Positions 1 through 6,912 of a DNA stretch of 26,973 bases are shown here, piece after piece. The position numbers and the translations under genes were made by a program. Numbering within the stretch: position 1 is the first letter of the stretch; each line of letters opens with the position of its first letter. Source of the DNA: Allobrachymonas sp. GTDB taxonomy: Bacteria; Pseudomonadota; Gammaproteobacteria; Burkholderiales; Burkholderiaceae. Location: NCBI GenBank assembly GCA_030529305.1, contig JAUMXD010000012.1, forward strand, positions 1-26,973, written 5' to 3'. The notes under the pieces were generated by a model that worked only from the letters and a program-made list of their open reading frames with translations, was not told the DNA's origin and searched no databases.

Positions 1-2
1 CG

Positions 3-74
3 GCCTGCCGCACCTACAACATCGTGGCGGCAGAAGGCCGCCGGGTGCTGGCGGCTTTGCGGGTTGAGGCTTAG
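3..74 (+). CDS. 3' end of an unidentified protein gene (partial)
   Basis: An open frame enters from the left edge and stops at TAG 72-74. Only 23 residues are visible, ending in LAALRVEA. The codons are GC-rich at third positions, as in neighbouring genes, which favours real coding sequence. The fragment is too short to assign to a family, and I do not recognise it. It runs in the same direction as bcp, but a gap of about 300 bp with its own promoter-like sequence separates the two, so they need not form an operon. Confidence 0.4.
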   Translation, partial: ACRTYNIVAAEGRRVLAALRVEA

Positions 75-277
75 GGGGTAGGAGGGGCTGCCAAGGTCAA
101 CTGTTGCAGCGATCCGCTGGCGGCTCATCTGTTCCTGTTTTCTGCTTGAGGCACGGTGGGCAGTGTTGCACGGGGCAGGCCGATTGCGTTGCTAAGCGGT
201 TTTCAACGCACTTTCTCTAAGCAAGATCAGGTAAATAAATAATTCTTTTGAATTAAAAATGACAAATTAAACGATGC

Positions 278-306
278 TTATGAGCGAAAAAGTTATACGG
301 TAAAAT
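278..306 (+). promoter_or_regulatory. Candidate bcp promoter
   Basis: A TTATGA element at 278-283 is followed after 17 bp by TAAAAT at 301-306, a reasonable sigma-70 pair. It sits at the end of a markedly AT-rich stretch (about 230-300) that could act as an UP-element. This would give a 5' leader of about 65 nt before the ATG at 378. The rest of 75-277 shows no gene or motif I can name. Confidence 0.4.
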
Positions 307-377
307 ACTGCAGTTTTTTGCGTGCACATGCAACGCAACATCGTCGTTCAGAAATACGAAAGTCAGAGAACATCACC

Positions 378-869
378 ATGGCGCTAGTTGTAGACAAATT
401 GATCCCAGAATTCGAAGCAGAAGCCACCGGCGGTATCAAGGTCAGCAACACCACGCATCTGGGTGAAATACTTGTTCTGTTCTTCTATCCGAAGGACAAC
501 ACGCCCGGTTGCAGCACCGAAGCGCTGGAGTTTCGCGACAAGTACAAGGATTTTGTCAAGGCAGGCGCCGTGGTCTATGGTGTTTCGCGCGACAACATGG
601 CTTCACACGATGCCTTCAAGGCCAAGCTCGAGCTGCCTTACGAGCTGATTGCCGATACCGAAGAGAAAATGTGCCACATGTTCGGGGTGGTCAAAAACAA
701 GATCATGTACGGTAAAAAGGTCAAGGGCATTTCGCGCAGCACCTTCTTGATTGGCCCCGATGGCGTGCTGCGCAAGGAGTGGCGCGGTGTCAAGGTCGAG
801 AACCATGTGGCCGACGTGCTCAAGGCCGTCAAGGCGCTCAAAAAAGCCAGCGCGGCAGAAGGCAAGTAA
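378..869 (+). CDS. bcp: Thioredoxin-dependent peroxiredoxin, BCP/PrxQ type
   Basis: This is a cytoplasmic thiol peroxidase of the BCP/PrxQ family, which reduces hydrogen peroxide and organic hydroperoxides using thioredoxin. The 163-residue product carries the hallmark FFYPKDNTPGCSTEA with peroxidatic Cys45. The later segments VSRDNMASHDAF and STFLIGPDGVLRKEWRGV complete the thioredoxin-like fold. The helix after Cys45 lacks the second cysteine five residues on that E. coli Bcp has. The only other cysteine is Cys99 in EEKMCHMFGVV, so resolution, if intramolecular, would use Cys99. I chose the ATG at 378 (MALVVDKL) because family homology begins there. The frame stays open upstream to a TTG at 318, but that would add an untypical 20-residue extension. 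A strong terminator follows, so the gene is probably monocistronic. Confidence 0.95.
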   Translation: MALVVDKLIPEFEAEATGGIKVSNTTHLGEILVLFFYPKDNTPGCSTEALEFRDKYKDFVKAGAVVYGVSRDNMASHDAFKAKLELPYELIADTEEKMCHMFGVVKNKIMYGKKVKGISRSTFLIGPDGVLRKEWRGVKVENHVADVLKAVKALKKASAAEGK

Positions 870-900
870 GCGGCTTTCTAATTTATGCAGACTGCATGAA

Positions 901-934
901 AACAGCAGAGGAAAAAATCCTCTGCTGTTTTTTT
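901..934 (+). terminator. Rho-independent terminator of bcp
   Basis: A perfect 12-bp stem (901-912 with 918-929, arms aacagcagagga and tcctctgctgtt) encloses an A5 loop and runs into a T-rich tail through 934. It begins about 30 nt after the bcp stop codon. Confidence 0.92.
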
Positions 935-1094
935 GTTGAAGGGATTGGTCCGTGCTCGCGCTTGCTACGGATGCGGGGAGGCTGGCATGAGGAGAAACGG
1001 GCTTCAGCCTCGCTCAGCCCCTGCTGTAGCAGCGTTGGCAAAACATGATGTACGCCACGCGCCAACTAAAGCCAGCTCACGCACCCGCAACCCC

Positions 1095-1118
1095 TACGCC
1101 CTTGTGTGCTTGGGCGTA
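1095..1118. other. Stem-loop between convergent bcp and leuA
   Basis: A perfect 7-bp stem, tacgccc (1095-1101) with gggcgta (1112-1118), has a 10-nt loop. On the plus strand it is followed by TTTCTT. On the minus strand, downstream of leuA, it is followed by G rather than T residues. It may help end leuA transcription, but it is not a textbook terminator for that strand. The rest of 935-1173 shows no convincing gene. Confidence 0.3.
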
Positions 1119-1173
1119 TTTCTTGAGCGTATGGGGCGTTGCGATGTGAGCTCCAAACCGAGCATGAAGCCGA

Positions 1174-2724
1174 TCAAATCGTCATCATGCCCTGTGCCGG
1201 TGCGCGCAGATCGCGTGTTTGCAGCTTGTTGAGCGCATTCAAATAAGCCTTGGCTGACGCCACGATGATGTCTGGATCAGCCCCCACACCGTTGACGATG
1301 CGCCCGCCCAGTTGCAGGCGCACGGTCACCTCGCCTTGCGCGTCGGTCGAGCCACTGATGGCATTGACCGAGTACAGCACCATTTCGGCGCCGCTGTTCA
1401 CGTGCGCTTCAATGGCTTTGAACGAGGCATCCACCGGTCCGTTGCCGTCGCATTGGCTGCGCACCTCTTGCCCTTCCACCGTGAAAGTGAGCGTGGCTTG
1501 CGGGCGCTGCCCTGTTTCGCTGTGCTGGGCCAGCGAAACGAAACCGTATTTTTCCTTCTCGGGCGTCACACTCTCATCGCTCATCAAGGCGATGATGTCT
1601 TCGTCGAAAATTTCGCTCTTGCGATCGGCCAAATCCTTGAACAAGGCAAAGGCGGCGTTGAGCTCGGCGTCGGTGTCAGGCAGCAAGCCCAATTCTTCCA
1701 GGCGTTGCTTGAAGGCGTTGCGGCCCGAGAGCTTGCCCAGCACGATCTTGTTGGCTGTCCAGCCCACATCTTCGGCGCGCATGATTTCGTAAGTGTCGCG
1801 CGCCTTGAGCACGCCATCCTGATGGATGCCGCTGGCGTGGGCAAAGGCGTTGGCGCCCACAATGGCCTTGTTGGGCTGCACAACAAAGCCCGTGATCTGG
1901 CTGACCATTCGGCTGGTGGCCACGATGTGCTGAATATCGATGCCCACATCCAGTTTGAAATAATCCTTGCGGGTTTTGAGCGCCATCACCACTTCTTCGA
2001 GCGAGCAGTTGCCCGCACGCTCACCCAAGCCGTTGATGGTGCACTCGATCTGGCGCGCGCCGCCAATCGTGACGCCGGCCAGTGAGTTGGCCACAGCCAT
2101 GCCCAAGTCGTTGTGGCAGTGCACGCTCCAAATGGCTTTGTCGCTGTTGGGGATTTTTTCGCGCAGGGTTTTGATGAAGTTGCCGTACAACTCGGGCACG
2201 GCGTAACCCACTGTGTCGGGGATGTTGAGCGTGGTCGCGCCTTCGTTGATCACGGCTTCCAGCACACGGCAGAGAAAGTCAATCTCGCTGCGGTAGCCGT
2301 CTTCGGGGCTGAACTCCACATCGGCGCACAAGCCGCGCGCCTGGCGCACGGCCACCTTGGCTTGCTCCAACACCTGCTCGGGCGACATGCGCAATTTCTT
2401 TTCCATGTGCAGCGGGCTGGTCGCGATGAAGGTGTGGATGCGACCGCGCGCAGCGTTTTTGAGTGCCTCGCCCGCACGGGCAATGTCGCGTTCATTGGCG
2501 CGTGCCAGCGAGCAGACGGAGGCATCCTTGATCGTGTTGGCAATGGCCTGCACGCATTCAAAGTCGCCGTTGGAGCTGGCCGCAAAACCGGCCTCGATCA
2601 CGTCCACCTTCAGGCGCTCCAGCTGGCGGGCGATGCGGATTTTTTCATCGCGCGTCATGCTTGCGCCGGGGGACTGCTCGCCATCGCGCAAGGTGGTGTC
2701 GAAAATGACGATTTTGTCGCTCAT
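1174..2724 (-). CDS. leuA: 2-isopropylmalate synthase
   Basis: LeuA catalyses the first committed step of leucine synthesis, condensing acetyl-CoA with 2-oxoisovalerate. The 516-residue length matches long-form bacterial LeuA. The N-terminal catalytic TIM barrel starts with [16 protein letters not shown], whose Asp9, Arg13 and Asp14 belong to the active site. The metal-binding HCHND motif has His202 and His204, and [14 protein letters not shown] follows. From about residue 390 onward lies the C-terminal leucine-sensing regulatory domain. AGGAG sits 9 nt before the ATG (minus sense: GAGGAGAAAACCATCATG), fixing the start. No other leu gene is adjacent. The upstream leader peptide and attenuator indicate control by leucyl-tRNA supply in addition to feedback inhibition. 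Confidence 0.97.
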   Translation of the reverse strand: MSDKIVIFDTTLRDGEQSPGASMTRDEKIRIARQLERLKVDVIEAGFAASSNGDFECVQAIANTIKDASVCSLARANERDIARAGEALKNAARGRIHTFIATSPLHMEKKLRMSPEQVLEQAKVAVRQARGLCADVEFSPEDGYRSEIDFLCRVLEAVINEGATTLNIPDTVGYAVPELYGNFIKTLREKIPNSDKAIWSVHCHNDLGMAVANSLAGVTIGGARQIECTINGLGERAGNCSLEEVVMALKTRKDYFKLDVGIDIQHIVATSRMVSQITGFVVQPNKAIVGANAFAHASGIHQDGVLKARDTYEIMRAEDVGWTANKIVLGKLSGRNAFKQRLEELGLLPDTDAELNAAFALFKDLADRKSEIFDEDIIALMSDESVTPEKEKYGFVSLAQHSETGQRPQATLTFTVEGQEVRSQCDGNGPVDASFKAIEAHVNSGAEMVLYSVNAISGSTDAQGEVTVRLQLGGRIVNGVGADPDIIVASAKAYLNALNKLQTRDLRAPAQGMMTI

Positions 2725-2780
2725 GATGGTTTTCTCCTCGATTCATCAGGGTTTGCCGCTGCCACCTGCTCAAAAGCCAA

Positions 2781-2814
2781 CAAAAAAGCCCGATGCAAGT
2801 GTGCAAACGGGCTT
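2781..2814 (-). terminator. Leader attenuator terminator upstream of leuA
   Basis: On the minus strand the arms AAGCCCG and CGGGCTT (plus positions 2808-2814 and 2786-2792) form a hairpin with an inner TGCA/TGCA stem, followed by a run of six T. This is a good Rho-independent terminator lying before leuA rather than after a gene. Its 5' arm segment GCCCGTT (plus 2806-2812) is perfectly complementary to AACGGGC inside the leader peptide gene (plus 2852-2858). The two could pair as a 7-bp antiterminator that excludes the terminator. Confidence 0.85.
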
Positions 2815-2843
2815 GGATGCATGAAAAAGGTTTGCGCGCGCTA

Positions 2844-2897
2844 TCAACCCCGCCCGTTGGACGTGTGGCCTAGTAGGTTCAGAGAAAGCGTTTGCAT
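2844..2897 (-). CDS. leuL: leu operon leader peptide (17 aa)
   Basis: A minus-strand ORF encodes MQTLSLNLLGHTSNGRG then TGA. Four of residues 4-9 are leucine (Leu4, Leu6, Leu8, Leu9), and the adjacent pair uses CTA CTA, normally rare in GC-rich betaproteobacteria. The ORF lies between a promoter-like sequence and a terminator upstream of leuA, the classical layout of amino-acid attenuation. If the ribosome pauses at CTA CTA, AACGGGC (codons 14-16) stays free and can pair with the terminator arm. If it reaches the stop codon it covers that segment and the terminator forms. No Shine-Dalgarno precedes the ATG. The -10-like TAAATT ends 7 nt upstream, so the message may be leaderless. The peptide itself probably has no other function. 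Confidence 0.8.
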   Translation of the reverse strand: MQTLSLNLLGHTSNGRG

Positions 2898-2904
2898 GCC
2901 GCGC

Positions 2905-2910
2905 AATTTA
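2905..2910 (-). promoter_or_regulatory. Extended -10 element of the leu leader transcript
   Basis: In minus sense the sequence reads TGC-TAAATT, an extended -10 (TGn) with a near-consensus hexamer and no good -35. It ends exactly 7 nt before the leader-peptide ATG at 2897, so transcription would start at or next to that ATG. Confidence 0.5.
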
Positions 2911-3096
2911 GCACAAAAAAGAGTCTTGGCTGGGCAACTGGATAGGGACTGAGCTGGCTGTTTGCGCGATGCAACAACGCTTGCGACTTAAACGCTGGGC
3001 GGAATGCGGTGCAAAGCAAGCCTTGTTGCTGCAGTTTTGTTTGCTGTCTGTGTTGATGCTTACTGGGGCAAGGCATTCATGGCAAGGTGGCTGCGC

Positions 3097-4401
3097 TTAT
3101 TTCTTTTGCCACACAGCGGCAAAGAAACCATCGGTGCCATGCAGATGCGGCCATAGGCGCAGGTATTGGCCTGTAGCTTGGCCCGCAGCTGCATCAGTCG
3201 TTGTTTGCGCAGGCGCGCACAGTTGCGCCGCTTGATCGACCTTGAGGCTATGCAACAGTTGTGCCGCATTCAGTGGGATGAAGGTTGTTTTCTGCTCGGC
3301 GCTGAAGGCTTTGGCGATGGCCTCGTTTTCTTCCGTCAGCAAGCTGCATGTGGCGTAGACCAAGCGCCCGCCCGGTTTGAGCAAGCGTGCGGCACTGCGC
3401 AAAATGGCAGCTTGCGTTTGGGCAAAGGCAGTAATGGATTGCGGGTTTTGCCGCCATTTGGCATCGGGCTTGCGCCGCAAGGTGCCTAGGCCAGAGCAGG
3501 GGGCATCCACCAGCACGCGGTCGGCCTTGCCTGCCAAGCGTTGCAGGCGCGGGTCGGCCTCGTCGTTGATAGCCATAGGGTAGACATTGCTCAAGCCGCT
3601 GCGGGCCAGGCGGGGTTTGAGTTGCTCCAGTCGATGCGCCGATACATCCAGCGCATACAAGCGGCCAGTGTTGCGCATGGCCGCGCCCAGCGCCAGGGTT
3701 TTGCCGCCCGCACCGGCGCAAAAGTCCACCACGATCTCGTTGCGCTTGGCATCCAGCAGCAGCGCCAGCAGTTGCGATCCTTCGTCTTGCACCTCGATCT
3801 GCCCTTGGCGGTAGGCATCCAGCTGGCCGATATGGGGCTTGCCCTGCAGGCGGATGCCCCAAGGGGAATGGGGCGTGGCCTGGGCTGCGATACCGTGCTG
3901 CGCCAAGGCTTTAAGCACCGCATCGCGCTTGGCTAACAAGGCGTTCACGCGCAAGTCCAGCGGGGCGGTTTGCAGCAAGGCGGCTGCCGCAGCGTTGAAT
4001 TGGCTACCCAGTTGCGCTTGCAACTTGTCGGCCAGCCAGTCGGGCAAGTTGTGGGTGGCTTCAGGTGTGGTGCTTGGCTGGTTTTGCTGAGTATGGGCTA
4101 GCGATTGGGCTTCTGCAGGTGAAAGGGCCGCTTGCAGGGTCTGCGCTTCGCCAGCAAAGCCGAGCAGGGCCAAGCGCCGTTCCAAAGGGCCGCTGTCGTT
4201 TTGTGTTTGCGCCATCACTTCAAATTGGCGCTTGCGGCGCAAGATGGCGTAAACCGTGTCGCTGACGATGGCGCGTTCGCGCGGCCCCAGGCTGCGCTGC
4301 TCACGAAAATAACGCGCCACCACCTGGTCGGCCGGGTGCTCGAAGCGAAGCAGTTGCGCAGTCAAAGCCGTGCAGTGGTTTAATAAATCTTTGGCTTGCA
4401 T
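3097..4401 (-). CDS. rsmB: 16S rRNA (cytosine-C5) methyltransferase, RsmB family
   Basis: This is an S-adenosylmethionine-dependent m5C RNA methyltransferase. E. coli RsmB modifies C967 of 16S rRNA. In the 434-residue product, an N-terminal NusB-like region with GPRERAIVSDTVYAILRR (about 39-56) precedes the catalytic domain. DFCAGAGGKT (226-235) is the SAM-binding motif I. VLVDAPCSGLGTLRRKPD holds the motif IV cysteine Cys302, and YATCSLLTEENE the catalytic Cys352. The C-terminal HGTDGFFAAVW is typical of the NOL1/NOP2/Sun group. The start at 4401 has no Shine-Dalgarno, and a GACAAT hexamer lies exactly 7 nt upstream, suggesting a leaderless message. The gene runs divergently from cutA. A close paralogue such as RsmF is possible, but overall architecture favours RsmB. 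Confidence 0.88.
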   Translation of the reverse strand: MQAKDLLNHCTALTAQLLRFEHPADQVVARYFREQRSLGPRERAIVSDTVYAILRRKRQFEVMAQTQNDSGPLERRLALLGFAGEAQTLQAALSPAEAQSLAHTQQNQPSTTPEATHNLPDWLADKLQAQLGSQFNAAAAALLQTAPLDLRVNALLAKRDAVLKALAQHGIAAQATPHSPWGIRLQGKPHIGQLDAYRQGQIEVQDEGSQLLALLLDAKRNEIVVDFCAGAGGKTLALGAAMRNTGRLYALDVSAHRLEQLKPRLARSGLSNVYPMAINDEADPRLQRLAGKADRVLVDAPCSGLGTLRRKPDAKWRQNPQSITAFAQTQAAILRSAARLLKPGGRLVYATCSLLTEENEAIAKAFSAEQKTTFIPLNAAQLLHSLKVDQAAQLCAPAQTTTDAAAGQATGQYLRLWPHLHGTDGFFAAVWQKK

Positions 4402-4408
4402 GGGCGGT

Positions 4409-4414
4409 ATTGTC
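4409..4414 (-). promoter_or_regulatory. Candidate -10 of rsmB (leaderless)
   Basis: The minus-strand hexamer GACAAT ends 7 nt before the rsmB ATG (GACAATaccgcccATG). No ribosome binding site fits between. The -35 region is not recognisable, so the call rests on position and on the same spacing at glnS and the leu leader. Confidence 0.4.
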
Positions 4415-4484
4415 CCATCGGCTCAGCGGATAGGGGGCATGCCCACATGATCTGCATTTATGTATGGACGGGAGGAGCGTTGCC

Positions 4485-4856
4485 ATGCCAGAGGCCAATC
4501 AGCCAGCCGATTTGCTGTTGATCGTCACCACGGTGGATGAGGAGGCGCAAGCCAGAAGCATGGCGCGCAGCGTGATCGAGAAAGGCCTGGCTGCCTGCGT
4601 GCAGATTGCGTGCATCGACAGCGTTTACCGTTGGGAAGGCGCTGTGCAAGAGGCGGCTGAATGGCAACTTTCTTGCAAAGTAGCGCCTGCGCACGCCCAA
4701 GCCCTGTGGCAGGCGTTGCTGGCTATGCATCCTTATGAGGTGCCTATGTTGTATGCGCTGCCTGTTGCGCAGGTGCATCAAGCGTATGCGCAATGGGCGC
4801 TGCAGATGTGCTCGCTGGTACCGCCAGCAGGCGAAACGGGCGCTGCGCCTATATAA
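4485..4856 (+). CDS. cutA: Divalent-cation tolerance protein CutA1
   Basis: This is a small trimeric CutA1-family protein linked to copper and divalent-cation tolerance. Its biochemical role remains uncertain across the family. The 123-residue product shows LLIVTTVDEEAQARSMA near the N-terminus, GLAACVQIACIDSVYRWEG in the middle (35-52), and the signature HPYEVPMLYALPV (82-94), with the usual ferredoxin-like fold length. GGAGGA at 4471-4476 sits 8 nt before the ATG at 4485, so I prefer that start to the in-frame ATG at 4464, which lies upstream of the ribosome binding site. Its stop codon lies inside the -10 box of the rpsP promoter. Confidence 0.93.
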   Translation: MPEANQPADLLLIVTTVDEEAQARSMARSVIEKGLAACVQIACIDSVYRWEGAVQEAAEWQLSCKVAPAHAQALWQALLAMHPYEVPMLYALPVAQVHQAYAQWALQMCSLVPPAGETGAAPI

Positions 4857-4857
4857 T
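4852..4857 (+). promoter_or_regulatory. -10 box of the rpsP-rimM-trmD operon
   Basis: A perfect consensus TATAAT overlaps the cutA stop codon (TAA 4854-4856). No strong -35 is visible 16-18 bp upstream. The predicted 5' leader is about 80 nt before the rpsP ATG. Ribosomal-protein operons are commonly served by a strong -10 like this. Confidence 0.6.
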
Positions 4858-4943
4858 GCGGCGCTATTCCAGTGTGTCGCTGGCCGGGTGGCCAGTCGCG
4901 TGTCTCAAACGCTGGTGAAATTTTCCACCCGAAGGATTGCAAT

Positions 4944-5204
4944 ATGGTCGTGATTCGACTCTCTCGCGGCGGCTCCAAAGGTCGTCCGTTTTTCAATGTG
5001 GTTGTGGCTGACAAGCGCGTGCGCCGCGATGGCCGCTTCATCGAGCGCATCGGTTTCTACAATCCCGGTGCAGCTGCCACTGAAGAAGGCTTGCGCATTG
5101 AGCAAGACCGCCTGACTTACTGGACAGGCGTGGGCGCGCAGGTATCTCCTACTGTTGAGCGCTTGGTCAAACAGCTCAAGAAAAAGGCCAAGGCCGCTGC
5201 TTGA
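4944..5204 (+). CDS. rpsP: 30S ribosomal protein bS16
   Basis: This is a structural protein of the small ribosomal subunit needed for 30S assembly. The 86-residue product starts [20 protein letters not shown], the conserved bS16 N-terminus. It continues with [13 protein letters not shown] and [19 protein letters not shown] and ends in a Lys/Ala-rich tail. The ATG at 4944 is supported by CGAAGGA about 7 nt upstream. The frame is open further upstream, but that extension has no family match. It is the first gene of the conserved rpsP-rimM-trmD cluster and is followed by an internal terminator. Confidence 0.97.
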   Translation: MVVIRLSRGGSKGRPFFNVVVADKRVRRDGRFIERIGFYNPGAAATEEGLRIEQDRLTYWTGVGAQVSPTVERLVKQLKKKAKAAA

Positions 5205-5230
5205 TGGTTGCCTGATGCCGATTCGCTTGC

Positions 5231-5262
5231 AAGGCCCGGTTCGTTGCCGGGCCTTGTTTTTT
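5231..5262 (+). terminator. Terminator or attenuator between rpsP and rimM
   Basis: A perfect 9-bp stem, aaggcccgg (5231-5239) with ccgggcctt (5247-5255), has a 7-nt loop and is followed by GTTTTTT. It lies 26 nt after rpsP and 60 nt before rimM. Partial termination here would keep rpsP expression above that of the processing enzymes downstream. Confidence 0.85.
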
Positions 5263-5321
5263 GTAGGCCGTGGCAAGTGGGCCGTGGCTGAGTCCAGAAT
5301 TGAACTTTTCACTCAACGCCC

Positions 5322-5939
5322 ATGAATGCTGCTGCGTCCACGCTGGATTTTTTGGAACCGGCCACCTTGCCCGATGACGCCGTTGAAGTGGCTCGTGTGG
5401 GCGAAGCGTGGGGCGTTAAAGGCTGGTTCAAGGTGCTACCGTACAGCGCCAGCCCCGAGGCCATACGGGCCAGCAAGCGCTGGTACGTGCAGCCGCCCGA
5501 GCGCGGTGCACGCCATTTTTCGGGCACGCGCCTGCTGCGCATCAGCCAGGTCAAGCCGCATGGCGATGGCTTGACGGCGCATTCGCTGGACATCACCGAC
5601 CGCAATGTGGCCGAATGCCTGCGCGGCGCGCGCGTATTCGTGCCGCGTTCTTCCTTCCCCAGCACGCAGGCCGACGAATACTACTGGGTGGATTTGATCG
5701 GTTGCGAAGTTGTCAACCGCGAAGGGGTGTTGCTGGGTACGGTCAAGGAACTATTGGCCACCGGCCCGCAAACCACGCTGGTGCTGGCTGCGCCCGATGA
5801 TGCGGTGGCAGAAGCGGCAACGGATAAAAAAGCAGCCCAAGTCCAGCGCATGATTCCTTTCGTCAGCGCCATTGTGGATACGGTGGACGTAGCCGCCAAG
5901 CGCATCGTGGCGGACTGGCAGCCTGATTACTGGGATTGA
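5322..5939 (+). CDS. rimM: Ribosome maturation factor RimM
   Basis: RimM is a cytoplasmic factor that binds ribosomal protein uS19 and assists maturation of the 30S head. The 205-residue product has the N-terminal RimM barrel, beginning VEVARVGEAWGVKGWFKVLPYS (about residues 21-42). The DITDRNVAECLRGARVFVPRSSFP segment follows, and then the PRC-barrel domain with EYYWVDLIGCEVVNREGVLLGTV. The C-terminal MIPFVSAIVDTVDVAAKRI and DWQPDYWD are typical family endings. About 12 extra N-terminal residues precede the conserved core. The gene sits between rpsP and trmD as in many proteobacteria. A 12-bp direct repeat spans its stop codon. Confidence 0.95.
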   Translation: MNAAASTLDFLEPATLPDDAVEVARVGEAWGVKGWFKVLPYSASPEAIRASKRWYVQPPERGARHFSGTRLLRISQVKPHGDGLTAHSLDITDRNVAECLRGARVFVPRSSFPSTQADEYYWVDLIGCEVVNREGVLLGTVKELLATGPQTTLVLAAPDDAVAEAATDKKAAQVQRMIPFVSAIVDTVDVAAKRIVADWQPDYWD

Positions 5940-5953
5940 ACTACTGGGATTGA
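5928..5953 (+). repeat. 12-bp tandem direct repeat across the rimM stop
   Basis: The sequence tactgggattga occurs at 5928-5939, ending with the rimM stop TGA, and again at 5942-5953 with a 2-nt spacer. It looks like a small tandem duplication and changes nothing in the encoded protein. Confidence 0.9.
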
Positions 5954-6125
5954 TGCTGGGCTGATGGGGGAGTTTGATCGCTATTGAGGCTTGATGATGG
6001 GCGTAGCCGCTTGTTGCAGCCTGCTGTGGCATCTTTTCCTGAGCACTCACGCAGAGAGTGCCAACAGTCTTTGACGCAGCCCGCCTTGCTTGTTTTTCAC
6101 GCCTTTCAAACGCCTCAGCCATTTC

Positions 6126-6851
6126 ATGCGATTTGACATCATCACCCTTTTCCCCGAACTGTTCGGCCCCATGCTTGAGGTAGGCGTTACGCGCCGTGCC
6201 TTTGCCTCGGAGCAGGTCGCAGTCAAGCTCTGGCAGCTGCGCGACTTTGCCGAAGGGCCCTACCGCCGTGTGGATGACCGCCCCTTTGGCGGCGGGCCGG
6301 GCATGGTCATGCAGGCGCAGCCGTTGTGGCAATGCCTGCAAGCCATTCGTGCCGATCGGGCCGAGCCAGCAGGGCAGCAAGCGCCGGTGGTGCTGTTCTC
6401 GCCCGCCGGGGTGTCGCTCACACATGCGCAGGTGCAAAGCTGGGCCAATGCGCAACGTCCCGGGGCTATTTTGGTGTGCGGCCGTTATGAAGGGGTGGAT
6501 CAGCGCTTCATCGACAGCTGTGTGGACGCCCAAATCAGCTTGGGTGACTTTGTGCTTTCAGGTGGCGAAATACCGGCCATGGCCCTGCTCGACGCTGTGG
6601 CCCGCCTGCAACCCGGCGTGCTGCAAGATGCCGATAGCCACGCGCAAGACAGCTTCAACCCCGCCGTGGGTGGTTTGCTGGATTGCCCGCACTACACGCG
6701 CCCCGAAACCTGGCAAGGCCAGCGCGTGCCCGAAGTGCTGCTCAGTGGCAACCACGCCGCCATTGCCCAGTGGCGCCACGCGCAGCGCCTGCAGCTGACG
6801 CAAACCCACCGGCCCGAGTTGCTTGGCAAAAAGGGCGCAAGCAATCAGTGA
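6126..6851 (+). CDS. trmD: tRNA (guanine-N1-)-methyltransferase
   Basis: TrmD methylates G37 next to the anticodon of several tRNAs, using S-adenosylmethionine, and prevents +1 frameshifting. The 241-residue protein starts MRFDIITLFPELF and contains RRVDDRPFGGGPGMVM (47-62). The deep trefoil-knot SAM site lies in CGRYEGVDQR (118-127) and SLGDFVLSGGE (138-148). The C-terminal domain includes HYTRPETWQG and VPEVLLSGNH. The family start is the ATG at 6126, although its Shine-Dalgarno is weak. An in-frame TTG at 6090 would add 12 residues. A 186-bp non-coding gap separates it from rimM. The rplS gene that usually follows is missing: a convergent ABC transporter gene comes next. Confidence 0.96.
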   Translation: MRFDIITLFPELFGPMLEVGVTRRAFASEQVAVKLWQLRDFAEGPYRRVDDRPFGGGPGMVMQAQPLWQCLQAIRADRAEPAGQQAPVVLFSPAGVSLTHAQVQSWANAQRPGAILVCGRYEGVDQRFIDSCVDAQISLGDFVLSGGEIPAMALLDAVARLQPGVLQDADSHAQDSFNPAVGGLLDCPHYTRPETWQGQRVPEVLLSGNHAAIAQWRHAQRLQLTQTHRPELLGKKGASNQ

Positions 6852-6877
6852 TTGAAGCGTTTGCCCCGCGCGTGGGC

Positions 6878-6898
6878 GGCAGCTGAACGTGTGCTGCC
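6878..6898. other. Stem-loop between convergent trmD and ABC operon
   Basis: A 6-bp perfect stem, ggcagc with gctgcc (6878-6883 and 6893-6898), has a 9-nt loop in the 61-bp gap between two convergent genes. It has no T-tract on either strand, so if it terminates transcription it is not a standard intrinsic terminator. Confidence 0.3.
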
Positions 6899-6912
6899 TG
6901 ATCCGAGGCGAA

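Noticed and set aside
6090..6125. TTG start extending TrmD by 12 residues
   Set aside because: TrmD proteins begin at M-x-F-x-x-x-x-LFPE, matched by the ATG at 6126. The extension has no family support, although the Shine-Dalgarno at 6126 is weak.
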